Part shown: one piece after another, positions 1 to 12,288 of the stretch
Numbering within the stretch: the stretch's first letter is position 1
Layout: each line of letters begins with the position of its first letter
Source of the DNA: Catonia carolina
Taxonomy: Eukaryota; Arthropoda; Insecta; Hemiptera; Achilidae
DNA length: 64,000 bases
Direction of reading: 5' to 3'
NCBI GenBank assembly: GCA_035578175.1
Contig: JAQMRL010000001.1
Coordinates: 54,893,553 to 54,957,552 of the forward strand
Position numbers and translations under genes: made by a program
The notes under the pieces: model-generated
The model's database searches: none
What the model was told of the DNA's origin: nothing
Seen by the model: only the letters and a program-made list of their open reading frames with translations

Positions 1-352
1 ATTTACTTCAAATACTAGAAATTCCAATGTTATTAGAAAACCACCTAAAAAGTTTTTAACATGATCATTACGATAATGTAATTAAGCGGTTCACCGTTAA
101 AAATTGTAAGTTTTTAACGTATTTGTACAGTCATGATGCAACTGATAACTGGCAACTGTTCCGTCGGATATTTTAGTACATTTCAACGAAAAAAAACCTA
201 TAATAAACTTATTTATATAATACTTAAAAATTTCCTTTATGGTGAGAGAATTTAGAAACTAGGTTATAGTTTAAAAATTAAATAAGACATAATATGCTCA
301 ATATTTTAAATACTACGTTATACCTATAGGACGTGTCATAATAAAAATTGAT
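1..352. other. AT-rich noncoding DNA
   Basis: No reading frame, repeat family or RNA gene that I can recognise. Short A and T runs only. Confidence 0.5.
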
Positions 353-514
353 GATACCCGTACATTAGTGGTCAACGCAACTGGTTTCTATGCTAGAGGT
401 TCCGGTTTTGATTCCTGGTCTGGTCATTTTTACATCATTCACTTTTATCTATCATCCTTCATCATCTCCATCAGCAGTTATTTTCGAAACAGTCGGGCGT
501 AAAATAAAAAAAAA
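353..514 (+). repeat. SINE family B copy
   Basis: Diverged tRNA-derived SINE. The head carries an A-box-like ATTAGTGGTCAACGCAACTGG and a B-box-like GGTTTTGATTCC. The body has the family words CATCATTCACTTTTATCTATC and CATCAGCAG, and the 3' end is CAGTCGGGCGTAAAATAAAA with an A-rich tail. The same order of words occurs at 20836-20992 and 32506-32670. Tail on the right means + orientation. Confidence 0.75.
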
Positions 515-1319
515 CCAATAAGCCCAATTATCTACACTATGTTAAAATCATTACAAAATTAAATTTATTTTTTAACTTTTTTGTTACTACTGTTTACTTA
601 TTTTAATAAACGCGACATCCTAATCATGTTTACCAAATAGTATTCAAATAATTCCCCTCAATGGTTATTTACACTGAATTTTAACAACTTTTCGCAGCTT
701 CGTCCTAAATACATACGCGAGAACAACATCTTCCTCTGATGATGACATACCGATATCAAGTTGATAAATTATACTGAACTTGATATGAACCACTTCTAAA
801 CTAGTCACCATTGACTAGCAATTTCTTCAGAGCAACTCTAGTTTGCGTTGCGTTTCCGTCACTAGTTGATCTCTGTATGTATGGGGCCTTAGTGTTGTAT
901 TTTGTAACATCCTAATCAATTCTACTTTTTTGCGTTGCGATTGTGGACACGTAGATTCTGTAAAAAGTTATCATACTTCGCATACATTATCACGTCAAAA
1001 TGTACAAAGAATAAACAGAGAAAACTAAAAACTTTTTGTATAATGAGTTTTGGTGGTTTGCTCCCACCTCACACTTAATTGATTTTTTCTCAATTTTAGA
1101 AATCTTTCCATATTACCCAGTAAAGAGTTACCTCATATTATTATAGCATAGGATAACTGATATGGGATAGAATTACACCATGTTCAGCTGCTGTTAGCGA
1201 TTTATTATCATTTAATCTGGTAATTTGTTTTAATGTTTTTACCTCAGATGATAATCACCCAGCTCCTTTGTGAATATCAATTGAAAATAAAAGAAAACTA
1301 TCATCACATCTGTCAAGGA
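515..1319. other. AT-rich noncoding DNA
   Basis: Nothing recognisable. No open frame of useful length and no repeat that recurs in the window. Confidence 0.45.
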
Positions 1320-1480
1320 TTAGGCTCAATGGCTTGTCCCAGCATCCATCTCTTTGTAGGTCTCCCAAGCCTCGCTTCCCTCTAGGTTTATAATTTTAGC
1401 TTGTAGAGGAAGGCTGTGTGCTGGCATGCGAAGTAAATGGTTGGCCCAGTTTTCGTGCTCAGTCAGCTCAAGCGAGTCTT
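1320..1480 (-). mobile_element. LINE ORF2 C-terminal remnant (RTE-like ending)
   Basis: On the minus strand the DNA reads ENWANHLLRMPAHSLPLQAK, then after a frameshift a short stretch of the type KPRGKRGLGRPTKRW followed by LGQAIEP. The order W..H..RM...R.P, then GRP..RW near the C-terminus, is the usual ending of RTE-like and related LINE ORF2 proteins. A similar EQVLEPN ending occurs at 9665-9800. The copy is frameshifted and truncated at the 5' side, with no RT core left. Clade assignment is inferred from the tail alone. Confidence 0.55.
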
Positions 1481-1992
1481 GGTTCTGAATCGAGTAAGTC
1501 TAAGCTTAACCTTGTATGGGTCACTTAGGTGGGGAGCCTCAACCTCGACACGGCACGTCGCAATGGCTGATAGGGAACGTCCTGTAGATATGCAGGCAGG
1601 TACAAATAAGATATAACCAAATAAGTACTCGCGAATCAACTGAGGTGAAAACTGATCAACGATCTTCACGGTAGAGAAGGAGAATTCCAAACGGTGTGGA
1701 GGGGAAAAGTCTAGGGAATAAACTCAAATAAAATCCAGGGCAGATGGAGCCCTGAGAAAGAATCAACAGTCTCGAAGGCGGAGAAGAAATTTTCCCAACA
1801 GTAGAGAGGGCGGAAAAACCTAGGAGGTGGTTCTCCAAATGATACCCTCGTCAGAGGCTCTAAGGGGCCAGCACCACCACTAGACTACCCAGCACAGGGC
1901 TCGTAACTCGGGCTGAGAAAACCTTTATTACTGGCAAGTATCGAATGTTATTCTCGGACCAGAATCGAAATGAATGTACACGATATATTGTG
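1481..1992. other. Unclassified island of lower AT content
   Basis: This stretch is clearly less AT-rich than its surroundings (for example GGTGGGGAGCCTCAACC near 1530 and GAGGCTCTAAGGGGCC near 1853). Minus-strand frames of 60 and 75 codons overlap in it, but neither matches a family I know. It abuts the LINE tail at 1320-1480 and may be more of the same element or a separate repeat. No terminal repeats or target duplication were found. Confidence 0.3.
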
Positions 1993-2404
1993 GATACTCA
2001 AATGCGGAAACCTGGGATCTAACAGGTATGTTAAAAATATAAATGATTTATTTTATTAATTCAGAAGATTCGAAAAATTTACGATAACAGAGGGGAAGTA
2101 CTGAAAGACATTGATAAAACTTAGTTAACTAACGTATTATCTAATGAATAATTTACAATAATTTCATTTTTGATAATAACTGGTTTTAAATGATAAGGTA
2201 AATGATAAGGCTAATGTATTTTAATAACTGAAACATTGTGGCCAGAAAAACCTGAAACAGATAACGGATGTTATAAATTCACATATGCGAAGGTTATACT
2301 GCATAAGAAACGGAAAATTTTTGTTTTATTTCAAATTTGTATCAACAGCTATAGGTCATTAGCAAATACTTAATGTTAAGAAACGGTAGCTTTGAACATT
2401 AAAT
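1993..2404. other. AT-rich noncoding DNA
   Basis: No recognisable feature. Confidence 0.45.
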
Positions 2405-2495
2405 AATTTTTCTGATCCTAGCTGGAAATCGAACCCGGAACTTACCGCTTTGCAGTGTAGTACACTAACGATAGCGCATTGGCAGTCACTTGAAA
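2405..2495 (-). repeat. Degraded SINE family A head
   Basis: On the minus strand a B-box-like GGTTCGATTTCC is followed by AGCTAGGATC, matching the better copy at 38696-38850 (GGTTCGATTCCC then GGCTAGTG). The A-box side reads CAATGCGCTATCGTTAGTG. Only the tRNA-like head is clear. Confidence 0.55.
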
Positions 2496-2684
2496 ATTCC
2501 ATTTTTAGTGGTTGTACACAAAAAATTTATGTTTTAATGAACCCCACAGAATTTGAGCCACTAGTAAATTTATGACAAAATCTTTCAACAAAAGAAAATA
2601 AGCGGTGAGATCTTTTAAAATTGTTTAGTTGTAATTTTTACTCAAAATTAGGTAATAAAACGAATAAAGGTATGTGAAGAACTA
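2496..2684. other. AT-rich noncoding DNA
   Basis: No recognisable feature. Confidence 0.4.
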
Positions 2685-3016
2685 AAATACCATGGCTTCT
2701 CACTAACGGAGTGAGTATATGAAACTAAGACAGTTTTAGTGAACCATCAGACACTTCAAAAAATATTCTAAAGAGAAACTTCAAAACCATCAAAATCCAT
2801 ACATCAAAAACTTATCATCTCGTACTCTTCCTGGAAATCCTCGCCGACGACTTCGCCGTTCATGGAATAGAGACCTGCTCTTGTAAGACAATGACTCGTG
2901 GCACCTACAAAGATTAGCCACTGGGTCTAATCTTTGTTATTGTAAATTTTCCTATGTTAAAACCAGCTCATTTGCTTATTGTAAAATTTTACAGTTGCAA
3001 ATAAATAATTAAAGAG

Positions 3017-3058
<42 letters not shown>
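2685..3058 (+). mobile_element. Jockey-like LINE 3' end with internal deletion and 42-nt poly(A)
   Basis: Decoded with frameshifts, the left part reads WLLTNGVSI then a NETKTVLV-like motif, which in Jockey ORF2 lies soon after the YADD box. It jumps almost directly to the extreme C-terminus (RHFKKYSKEKL, then LPGNPRRRLRRSWNRDLLL and stop near 2885). Roughly 160 codons between these points are missing. The 3' UTR ends ATTTTACAGTTGCAAATAAA then TAATTAAAGAG, nearly identical to the J1 3' end at about 25420-25454, and is followed by 42 uninterrupted A residues (3017-3058). Same clade as J1 but a different subfamily. Confidence 0.8.
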
Positions 3059-3064
<6 letters not shown>

Positions 3065-3382
3065 CTGTAATGTACTGTAATGTGAGTCTTTGGATAATAA
3101 TACTTTTAACCCGGTACAAGCATGTTCTAGGAACAGCTATCGAGGACGGAGGAAAACTGCCCTATTAGTACATTCTATATGAATTACAACCTCCCGATGG
3201 TGCAAATACTCCTCGGTGGAGAGTCACTTAAACGACATATGATAGTGAGTGACATGGGAGAATTATTATTTTTATTCAACTATAGTAGGATTAACTTTGG
3301 TAAATACGTTTTTAAGATAAGGGGGATTGAGAAGGCATAATAATTAATAAGGGCAGCGCTGAAGGTAAACAGACTTCTTGAT

Positions 3383-3397
3383 ATTGTTATTATTATT

Positions 3398-3442
<45 letters not shown>

Positions 3443-3450
3443 CTTGTTAT
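3383..3450. repeat. (TTA)n/(TTG)n microsatellite
   Basis: A TTA run passes into about 14 TTG/GTT units, broken once by TTC at the right end. The nearest coding remnant is the LINE tail at 3480-3710. Confidence 0.95.
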
Positions 3451-3479
3451 TTAGTACATAGAAAACATACTTTTTATAA

Positions 3480-3710
3480 AAATCCAAGGGTTGCAGACGA
3501 GAGGACAGAATTCGCACAATTTGAAATTGCGATGGAAAGAAAGAGTTGCAGACAACCTATAAAAGAGAGAAAGACTTATTATCGCAATAAATGGATGGAG
3601 TGTCTTCAAAAATGAAGAATATTGTATAGAATTCCAAAGCGGGTTTTAGAATACAGACCTAAGGGAAGAAGTAGTATGGGTAGACCTCTACAACGCTAGG
3701 AGTAATCTAT
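3480..3710 (+). mobile_element. LINE ORF2 C-terminal remnant
   Basis: With one or two frameshifts the + strand reads ERKSCRQPIKERKTYYRNKW, then MECLQK, then RIPKRVLEYRPKGRSSMGRP followed by LQR. The W..C..RM..xRIPK, YRPKGRR and GRP..RW order is the standard tail of RTE/CR1-type LINE ORF2. Everything upstream (endonuclease and RT core) is absent. Stops show it is non-functional. Confidence 0.6.
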
Positions 3711-3764
3711 TTTTATTACACCTTTCTAATAATAACACAAAAAATATAGCAACGTATGCGTGTG

Positions 3765-4035
3765 CACCGAATGTTGATAAGCACAATGAAAAGAAGAAAA
3801 GCTGCCTGCCTTGGTCATTTATGCAAAGGTGATAATTATAAATTTCGCAGACCTATTCTTGAGGGAAAAATTTAAGGATAGACTCAAACCTAGGCGAAGG
3901 AAAAAACCTATGCTCATGAGTAAAAAATATAAAAGACTGTACAGACATAAATACCCAAAATCTTTTGAAGAGTAGAAGCTAATCTTTAAATGTAGCTTCG
4001 ATGTAGTTGGCACTCTAAAAAGAAGAAGAAAATTA
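3765..4035 (+). mobile_element. LINE ORF2 tail with (GAA)n 3' end
   Basis: The frame reads RMLISTMKRRKAACLGHLCK then GDNYKFRRPILEGKI, matching the TVKRRKxxYLGHLxRGxKY..L.QGKI tail typical of a widespread insect LINE. The remnant ends GTTGGCACTCTAAAAAGAAG followed by more GAA. This parallels the GACGGCACTTGAAGAAGAAG end of the tiny insertion at 18674-18752, so both are probably the same family. Several stops lie in the middle. Confidence 0.6.
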
Positions 4036-7000
4036 AAAACAGAATATTTTGGTGCTGGAACAGGCTAATGCCTGTGCTGTAATGAGGAAAAGATGAAAAA
4101 GAAGAAGAAGATGGTGATGATGAAAGAAGATGGTTTAGTACGTGCCTACTACACACCGGTCGAGAGTGATCATTGTAGTTTATCGGGTATGACATCTGTC
4201 CAAAGAGCGCAGTTGGAACTATTGTAGTAGTAGCACTTCTGTTCTTGGTATTTACTTTTAATAAAAAAAAACTTGTATCAGGTTGAAGTTATTGGTATCC
4301 AATGATTTGCCATCACTGGTAACAAAATAGAACTCAAAACGGTATGATTATTATTCGTTGTGTGCATTCGTATAGTATTTCTGTATCGGAACTAGGCAGC
4401 CTACTAAATAAATATCAGGTACTTTGTATCACTGCCGTTTTGTACTTGTATCTAGTGTATAAGAAACAGAAACATCCTATTCCAACCCAACACTAGTGTA
4501 GTTACAGTTCTACTTACTTGTGCTTAACCTACTAGATCTACAGTGCTAGAACTGTAAAGTTGAAAGTCCAGAGTTTGACTCTCGACGAAGTTCTGCAAGT
4601 GACTGACTGTAGATTGTTGCAAACTTACGGGAGTAGTAATTAACAATTTGAGAAGTGCTACATAAACATCCTAAAAGAATTTGGAGGATTTTGTCTTGTT
4701 TTTGCTGTTTATTACGTCTGGAAAAGACCGACTTCCTACTAGATCATCACGGGACATTGAATATTTTTGTGGATATTCACTACTGATCGTGAGTGTTCTT
4801 TAAAAAATAATATAATTAAAAATCAAAACGCAAAAGAACTTAAATGGAAGTCGATTTATTCTTATTTCAAAAGAAAAAAAGAAGTATAAAAAATGTAAAG
4901 CAGAGCTCGAAAAAAGTTCAATACTCTTTGTTTCTCGGTTGGTTATTAAATTGTTTATTTTTACATGCGTGTATAAGACGACAGTAAAACAATGATATTT
5001 TTTCAATAATCACATCAAATTTTCATTTGTGCATCCTTTACAGCTTTTGATATTACTTCCAACACTGTTATTGATTTCTAACCCTACAACCATAAATATT
5101 AAGATTTGTCTTCACCCTTTCTTGAAATTGACATATCAATAAGTATCATTTTCTTTCGGTTAAGTGAATAGCCTGAGCTCGTGACATGGTTCATTCTATT
5201 TTGACTTTCTATATAAAATATTTATGATTTTATAAGCGGGTTGTTTACTTTCTTCTGGTTATAAAATAATATTTGTTCTTAAGGGATATACACATAAATT
5301 TTTATTTATTTAATAGTAAATTCATTAATGAAAATTCAATAATTATTACATTATTTAGAACTTTTTCAGGGGACACCTTTTGTATGGTTCACTGCAAATA
5401 CTACAAAATAAACAATTGAAAAAAAAACAATTTCTAATTTTTATCCATCTCAACATTTATGTTTGCTTTTATGTTCTTGCTAAATCAGAACACGTTCATT
5501 ATTTCGTCTCCTTGATAAAGTTACGTAAATATGGTTTTATTTTCGGCAAGACAGTGTCATGTTTTCCCATTGTCTATATCTTTAAACGTTCTGGAATTTC
5601 TCCCTTCATTTATTTACATAAATTATTTAATTTTCAGGGTGTACAGTATGAATTTTCCACCTATTGTTATGCTTATTAAAAAAATTTTAAAAAAATGGTT
5701 ACACTAAACTGACAAACAGTCACCTCATGAAGAATCAAAATCCTGATAATTTATTGTAGATACTGCAATACAAAATTAACTGTACGACACATCCTGGTAA
5801 AATGCTTTACCTTGAACGTTATACGGAGATAATTTTACTTAGGCTTACCAGCCACTTACAAAGACTGCGTTAATGACAGAAACATTACACAAAAACACAA
5901 CAATTTTAATGTTTTTAAAATTTTCTAAGTCAAATTATAAAAAAATACAATTCCTGTAAAGTATAGTAAAAAATATAATAAAATCGTTTAATTATTGTAA
6001 TTCATTGTTGTAAACCTACTGCACATTACTTTAATTCTTTGTTATGTTACTTGGTTTTGTTACGTAATGGGGTCGCTATACTAAAAATGTTGATGCGAGA
6101 AAATAAAACTGATTGTTAAAAATATAATTCAAAAGTTTAAAAGTGTTATTTTGATACACGTTAGGTTGAAGCACATTTTTACACTTCTGGGAGTAAGTTT
6201 CGTAAATCAAGAACTTGTAGGAAAAAATGTGTTAGAAGTCACTATTTCAAATAATATTTTTAGTTACAGCAGTTAAAGATAGGGTACATATATATCACCA
6301 TTTTTAATTTAGTATAATGTATAAATTTAAAAATAAATACTTACAAAAAGTCCGGGAAAAACTTAATCATATGATATAAAAACTACATATATTTAAGTAA
6401 ATCTTAATTAGGTAGTAATTTCATTGATATAATCAGAAGTTATTATTACGTAAACATTTCTTTTAAAATATAGTTTTATTAGAATTGGAGAGACAAAATT
6501 TCTATAAAACAAATTTATAACAAACCATTCAAAATTAAATCAGTAGCATCCTTCTAAATACATACAACATGTACTGTACTCAGCATATTTCTTGTTAACA
6601 GTTTCTGTAAATCAAGATGAATGTCTAAACTGTGCCTTAAAGTTACATCTAGTTAATCTAAGTAAGCAAACAAGCCCGGAAGTAAAGACGTGGTCTGGCA
6701 TCTTGGCATTAGTTGTTGAACATTCGGTCACGCCGTAGGGCTTGTGAATCAGTGTGGACACCAGATAACTCAAACTCCTCTTCTGCTGGTTTGAATTAAG
6801 ATTACAACTCTAGTTGACCCAACATAACTACGGCACTAGTTGAACTAGCTCAACTGAAACCAGAAAATCATGAAATTGAAAAGTTAAAATTATTTCAAGC
6901 GTAAGAAATATATTATATTTTAAAGGTTTTCAAACAAATTAGTTTCAACGCACTGGTAGCGGTGGATATAAAATTAGTTTTAGTGTATGCTTATTATTTG

Positions 7001-7459
7001 AATTTGACATCAAAAATAAACTTAATTTCAAATCATATAAATATTATTCTAAACTTCATCTCTTTAGTTCATTAATAAAAAGTGTCACATCGTTCAAAAT
7101 AAAATTTTTGTTTGTACATACTTAGTTGGTCTACTTTCAGAACAAAATACTACAACTGATTGAATAATATAATAGTTTCATATTATAGAAAATGAAATAA
7201 CGCAGGTAAATTGGCTTAGTAATCCCAGTAGGTTATGAAAGTTATAATATTAAATCTTGGAATAAATTTTATTCTAGGAAAAGATTGTTTTGCGCCATTT
7301 ATAAAAAGTGTTGGTATGCAATTCGATTTCCATAATCTATTATTAAGGAGGGAATTTTTAAATTTTATTAAAATGTTCCGCTTTTTAATGTTTTTGTTTA
7401 AGAGTTGTTAACAATAAAATTAACATCTTCTTTTTTATACCGTAAAACGCAATTCCTTG
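4036..7459. other. Long AT-rich noncoding stretch
   Basis: No repeat family or coding remnant was recognised. A 99-codon open frame at 5380-5679 has no family features and sits in very AT-rich DNA, so I treat it as chance. Confidence 0.4.
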
Positions 7460-7555
7460 CTGGATACCTGGAGCAGTGGTGGCGTGCAGAATTTTAAGCA
7501 AAATATCTTGGTTTTGATTCGTAGGGCACCGCCTGAAAACCCCCCTGGTGTATGG

Positions 7556-7760
7556 ATTATTATTATTATTATTATTAGTCGTAAAGCTCCCGAAGTGGAA
7601 GACGCTAAGTAAATCTGGTTTGTTTTTGGGATTTCTTGTCCTTTTTATCTGCCCACCAGTTTTTCATTCTTTGTGAGAATTCAGCTTTTCTCTGTTCACT
7701 CCACTTTGTTCCGGTTCTTGGAGCTTTTGTCTCTGGATTATTATGGATTATTATTATTGC
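7556..7760 (-). mobile_element. RTE-like LINE 3' end with (AAT)n tail
   Basis: The minus strand reads ETKAPRTGTKWSEQRKAEFS then QRMKNWWADKKDKK and stops soon after. The W(T/S)E..R...S.RMK.(W/Y)WA.(K/R)K motif is the C-terminus of RTE-type ORF2. The copy ends in an AAT trinucleotide tail, seen on the + strand as (ATT)n at about 7556-7577, as expected for RTE elements. Related tails lie at 7960-8690, 15545-15725 and 17931-18330. Confidence 0.65.
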
Positions 7761-7959
7761 TCCATATCTCACTGTAGCTGCTAGTTTAAATGAGCAAATA
7801 GCAGAACCTTAAATTAAATAAAAATCAAAAGTTATATTTACTAGAACCGGTACGGTATAATACGGAAAAGTACGCTGAAAACTTAGAAATTCTAGAACAA
7901 AAACTAAGTTTCTTAACCAAAAATTATATCCAAAATGAAAGTGAGCCTACAGGTTAGAA
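7761..7959. other. AT-rich noncoding DNA
   Basis: No recognisable feature between two RTE-like tails in opposite orientation. Confidence 0.35.
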
Positions 7960-8690
7960 CAAAGCGGAATCATCAACTGAGTTCAAAAGTTCAAATATCT
8001 TGGATAATGGATGACACCGACAGGAATACAAAACGCTCCGTTGGAAAAAAGAGCAAAAATCGTTAAAATGGAATAGCCTGCAAACTGAGTACGGATGCGT
8101 GTAATAAAAATCAGTACCAATCAATGCTAAGCTTAGAGGTTATAATACGGTGATCATACCTGAAATTCTCTGCTCTGTAGAATGTATTCCGCTCAATAAG
8201 AAAGGGGTGCTTGACAAGATTGAAAAGAAAGAAAAATATTAAGATCTAATGTAGAAGAACTATATTATAAGCTGCTTTGTAATGAAGAACTTTACCAAAA
8301 GACTAAGAAACTAAGAACCTCTTTGAGAAGAGAAAGGGTTTTACGGACACAAATCAAGGGACTATCACAAAAAGAACTGCCAGTTAGATTCTGGAGATGA
8401 CGGAGGAAATGAAGATGTAAGTCAGCTGGTTCAAGGAAGTCAAGAAGAACCTAAGAAAACAAAACATATTATAAAACACGATATACAACTCCAGAGTATA
8501 GGAAAGTCATTAAACGTGTCAAGGGAATCAAGAAGTAAACCAAAAGAATGCAGATGGGATCATCTAGCCTGAGGAGAGAAGTCCAGCACACTCTTTAATG
8601 AAAAATAACTATTGGTTTGCTCAGAGGAAGAAAACAAAGAACTAGTAGGAACTAGAGGATACTATAGGTGGTCTGCAGTGACATGATAGT
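7960..8690 (+). mobile_element. RTE-like LINE remnant, C-terminal third of ORF2
   Basis: In order, with frameshifts, the + strand gives IPEILCSVECIPLNKKGVLD then KIEKKE, NEELYQKTKKLRTSLR, FYGHK and finally a degenerate MKNNYWFAQRKKTKN-like end. This matches the LYA.E.L.L..KG..DK.E..ERKI, NEELY, RRL.FYGHL and S.RMK.YWA.RK blocks of RTE-clade proteins downstream of the RT domain. Many stops and shifts make it clearly dead. The RT core and endonuclease are missing. Confidence 0.65.
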
Positions 8691-8721
8691 TTAATAATAA
8701 ATATAATGGTTACTAAAATGT

Positions 8722-8900
8722 TATTATTATTTTAATTGAAGTCGCAAAAACAGATTTGTCGATAGCGACAGTGGATTATGGGACGCCTATGATGGGTTTG
8801 AATCTTTAAAACTTTCCTAATCTTAGCTGGAAATCAAAACTGAACCTTCTATTTTGAATTCTAACAAGTTACCCACTACACCACGAAGGCTGTCAAATTT
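8722..8900 (-). repeat. Degraded SINE family A copy
   Basis: On the minus strand it starts with GACAGCCTTCGTGGTGTAGT (A-box region), keeps a weak B box (GGTTCAGTTTTGATTTCC with an internal insertion), then CCACTGTCGCTATCGAC and TTTGCGACTTCAATTAAAA. These match the family A body and tail seen at 37616-37809. Confidence 0.6.
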
Positions 8901-9664
8901 CATTTTGTTTGATGATAATAAAGTTAATCATTGCCAAGTATTTCTGCATACAAAATTATAAAATATTATTTTATACATAATTGTAAGTAATAATAATTTA
9001 TTAAACACTACGACCTTAATCGTTTATTTAGCCTTCTTGCTTCATTGATTAGAAAGACAAAAGACGAAGTGTGTTAATTGCAGTTAATAATAACATTAAA
9101 GCCTATCGTTTAAGGTCGATATTTAAAGACATTAATTACGTTCACACTACGATTACAACGCAAATCCTTCTTGGTTTTTCAATTAATTTATTGTCGATCA
9201 ACAAGCTACTTAAATATATAAAATTACTCGTATTAAATTTAGATAAAAAATGCGTAGAAATATAAAAATAACAATTAGGTAGCTACTCCTGCTGCCTTCT
9301 TTGAGGTTCAAATCTCGTCTCAGTCATCTCTAAGAATTCAATAAAATATAAATTTTACTGAAGGTTTGTCTTTTTTGTAAATAAAAGTTTCAATTAAGTT
9401 ATGATTACATAATACTAGCTCATAATAAATTAATATATAACCATAATAACTAAAAGTCTAGCCTGAAATTTTATTCATTTTGTTTCCAGGTCATATAGTG
9501 ACAATTCGGAAATACTTGAAGGTCGTTTTTCTTAAACAACAAAAATAAAATATAAAACTATTTCGGTTATCTCAAATTTTTGAATCGGGTTATTCATATT
9601 AAATAAACATTTTCAAGTAACTCGGGTATTACAAATCTAAATATATCGATCTATAAAAAATGTC
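8901..9664. other. AT-rich noncoding DNA
   Basis: A short tRNA-like fragment may be present near 9280-9345 (GAGGTTCAAATCTCGTC), too degraded to assign. The 64-codon frame at 9071-9265 shows no family features. Confidence 0.35.
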
Positions 9665-9800
9665 CCCACATAGGATTCCTTGACTAGCCAAAATTTACGA
9701 CCCAATTGGAAGGTGCGATCCGGGACGACCAGTGGCTACGTGGATACCGGAACAGGTCCTGGAGCCTAATCTTTGAATGGCAGAAAAAAAACATTTGTTT
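9665..9800 (+). mobile_element. LINE ORF2 extreme C-terminus
   Basis: One frame reads DPIGRCDPGRPVATWIPEQV then LEPNL and a stop, followed within a few bases by a short A-rich tail. This is the PxGRRxxGRPxxRW...EP(N/K)P ending of RTE-like LINEs, and the EQVLEPN words resemble the LGQAIEP of the minus copy at 1320-1480. No more of the element survives. Confidence 0.55.
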
Positions 9801-12288
9801 TATATTAAACTAACTTCTGTTTCTCTAATAAGCTTCGTTAAATCGGACAAATTTAAATACAACTAGTCAATGTTTCTATACACCGTAAAAGTTAGTAGAA
9901 GTATTTTAGTGTTATACAACAAAATAGAATAGGGACAGCAAGTCACATTTGTGAGCTACAAAATCCATGGGTTTTTTAACATTTTTTTAAAGTATTAAAA
10001 CTGTTACTGATAACTATTAAATACTTTTTTGAATACTATTGAACACTTTTAATGTTATTGAATACTTTTTTATAGTTTTCGGATACTTTTAAAATAAGGA
10101 AAGAATTGTTATAAAAACTATTTTCTGGACTTAAAACCGAATACTTTAAACTGATATCCTAATTGAAAACATGCCTACCTATTTTCTTTTACTAGATTAA
10201 ATACTTTTTCCAAACCTTTATTAAGAGATAAAACTAAACTGAGGTAAATGGAAATACACAGTCGTAGTAGTAAACCTTTATTCACATGGGTCCTACGTCG
10301 AATACGAATAATTAAGATGCAAATGTAAGCTTAGATAATTTGTAAAGTTTCTTTCATATTTAAATGATATAAGAAATCTTTCTTGGGAAATAATTCTCAA
10401 GCAAAAAAATGTCATGTTTAATCAAATCGGAACAAAAAGTTCACAATACGATTATTTTTGCGTTCACCTTGTTGTTTAGAAGTATATATAATTTAAGTAC
10501 TATTTTGCGAGAACAAAGATAACATTTACACTTTATATGCTCATAAATTTCAGAACGTAATTTCTTTCATTTGAATATTAAAGTTATTATAAAAAAGTTG
10601 GTTTCTGAGAAGACCGCATTTTAGGTAAGATTATTCATCGTAAGAAAACCCATCATTTCAAGTCGTATAAACTTAATATTGTTAGATCTTTTACGAGGTA
10701 AAGTTCAAAAGTTATTAAATCGAACAAAATATGCAACCAGCACGACAAATTAAGATTAAAAAACCGAAAATGTAAACGTATTTTTTCCTCCAGAAAAATG
10801 TATATTTCAAAAGACATATACATGGAGTTTATTAGTTCTCCTTCACTACAAATTATTTCATTATGTTCAATGATTTTAATGTATCAAAGACTGAGGAAAG
10901 ATGAGGAAATAGTAAATTGAACCACTTCCATTATGTAAGGGTTAGATAAAATATCCGGTTTATTTTTATCAAATATTTTTCTACAGCCTAATATTATTGT
11001 TGAAGAAATACTTCTCCCAAAGAAATTCAAAAAAATGTTCTTGTGAGTAATAAATTCCTTGTACTGTGGTATAGCGTATTTATTTGGGAATCAAACCCTA
11101 AATTGTCGATTAGCCAGTGTAATATATTCTCACTGAACCAACGATGAAGTCAAATATTTAATTTAATAACCTATAGATTTAGTACTAATTAAAACATAGG
11201 CCTAAGTAAAAACATACAAATTTTGTATTTGAAATGAATAATTCAAAAAATGTATTTCTGTGAAAAAAAATTATCGTTAATTTCAAACTGCGAGAAATCA
11301 ACATTGTAAAGTTATAACAGTTTTAAGTCATTTTTAACGAAATTTCTTTAAATATTTTCATATTCCTAACAAATTATAAATGACTAACCCTTAGAGTTAC
11401 CTATAATATCTTAGCACTTCTTAAGCTCTATAAATTTTCCCCAAGAAATAAAAAATTATGCAGAATTTGATAGTAAAATTCTAACCTATTAAGAACGCTA
11501 AAATTTACAAATAAATTCAGAATTTACAACCTGTTGAGGGCGTAAACTTTACCCCTTACATAAAATGTTCTGTTCTCTCTCCTTCTTTGTCTCTTTCTTT
11601 TCCCTCCATTCACTCTTTTGCACTACTGTTACTTAACTTGTAGACTTTTTGAGAAGGAAAATTGTCTTTTCTCCCTTTATTTTTCTTCTCCCACGTCTGC
11701 TTATTGCACTGACCTCTGCTTCCTCTTCCTTCCTTATTTTCTAAAATTTCTTGGTATTTTATGCACACACCTAAATACCCCGGTACTTTTAACATTTCAT
11801 TACATTTATTTTTTTAATCGTATTTTTATCGTTTTTTTAAATCGTATTCAATTAACGACAAGGCGACGAATTGATAAAGTTTACTGGGGAAGGAAGACTA
11901 CGTTCTTTAGAAACGGTTACGATCAGCACATTGTCAGTCAATATTTTAATATTATTTCAAACTACTTTTGTTATTTTAGCGCAAGTTTGATAATTGTTCA
12001 TCGGCTTATTAGTTTGAGAAACAGATTTTTCTTTATCAGCATTTATTTCTTTCGATTAGATCACTTGGACCATTCTAAGTATCTTATATTTATGTAATAC
12101 ATCGTTCTTTTCGTCATTCAAATAACCAAATGAAGAGAAAATGTAATGAAGAACTATTGCTCTAATTCATTACGGAATGTGCTGATCTCTCTTCCGACCA
12201 AAATGTGGTTCCTGTGTTCCTTCTTTTATTTTGATCCTGGCATCCCTTAATATAGTTAATGATATGCCTGTATTTAAATGTCTCGCTT
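9801..12288. other. Long AT-rich noncoding stretch
   Basis: No repeat or gene was recognised. The longest frame (11618-12097, 159 codons) starts at TTG, is rich in F, L, I and Y as expected of translated AT-rich DNA, and resembles no family I know. Confidence 0.4.

Noticed and set aside
7460..7555. Degraded tRNA-like SINE head
   Set aside because: Weak A- and B-box-like words only (GGTTTTGATTCGTAGG), and no body matching families A-D.
11618..12097. 159-codon open frame on the + strand
   Set aside because: It starts at TTG, is dominated by F, L, I, Y and S, and shows no domain; it sits in AT/pyrimidine-rich DNA where long chance frames are expected.
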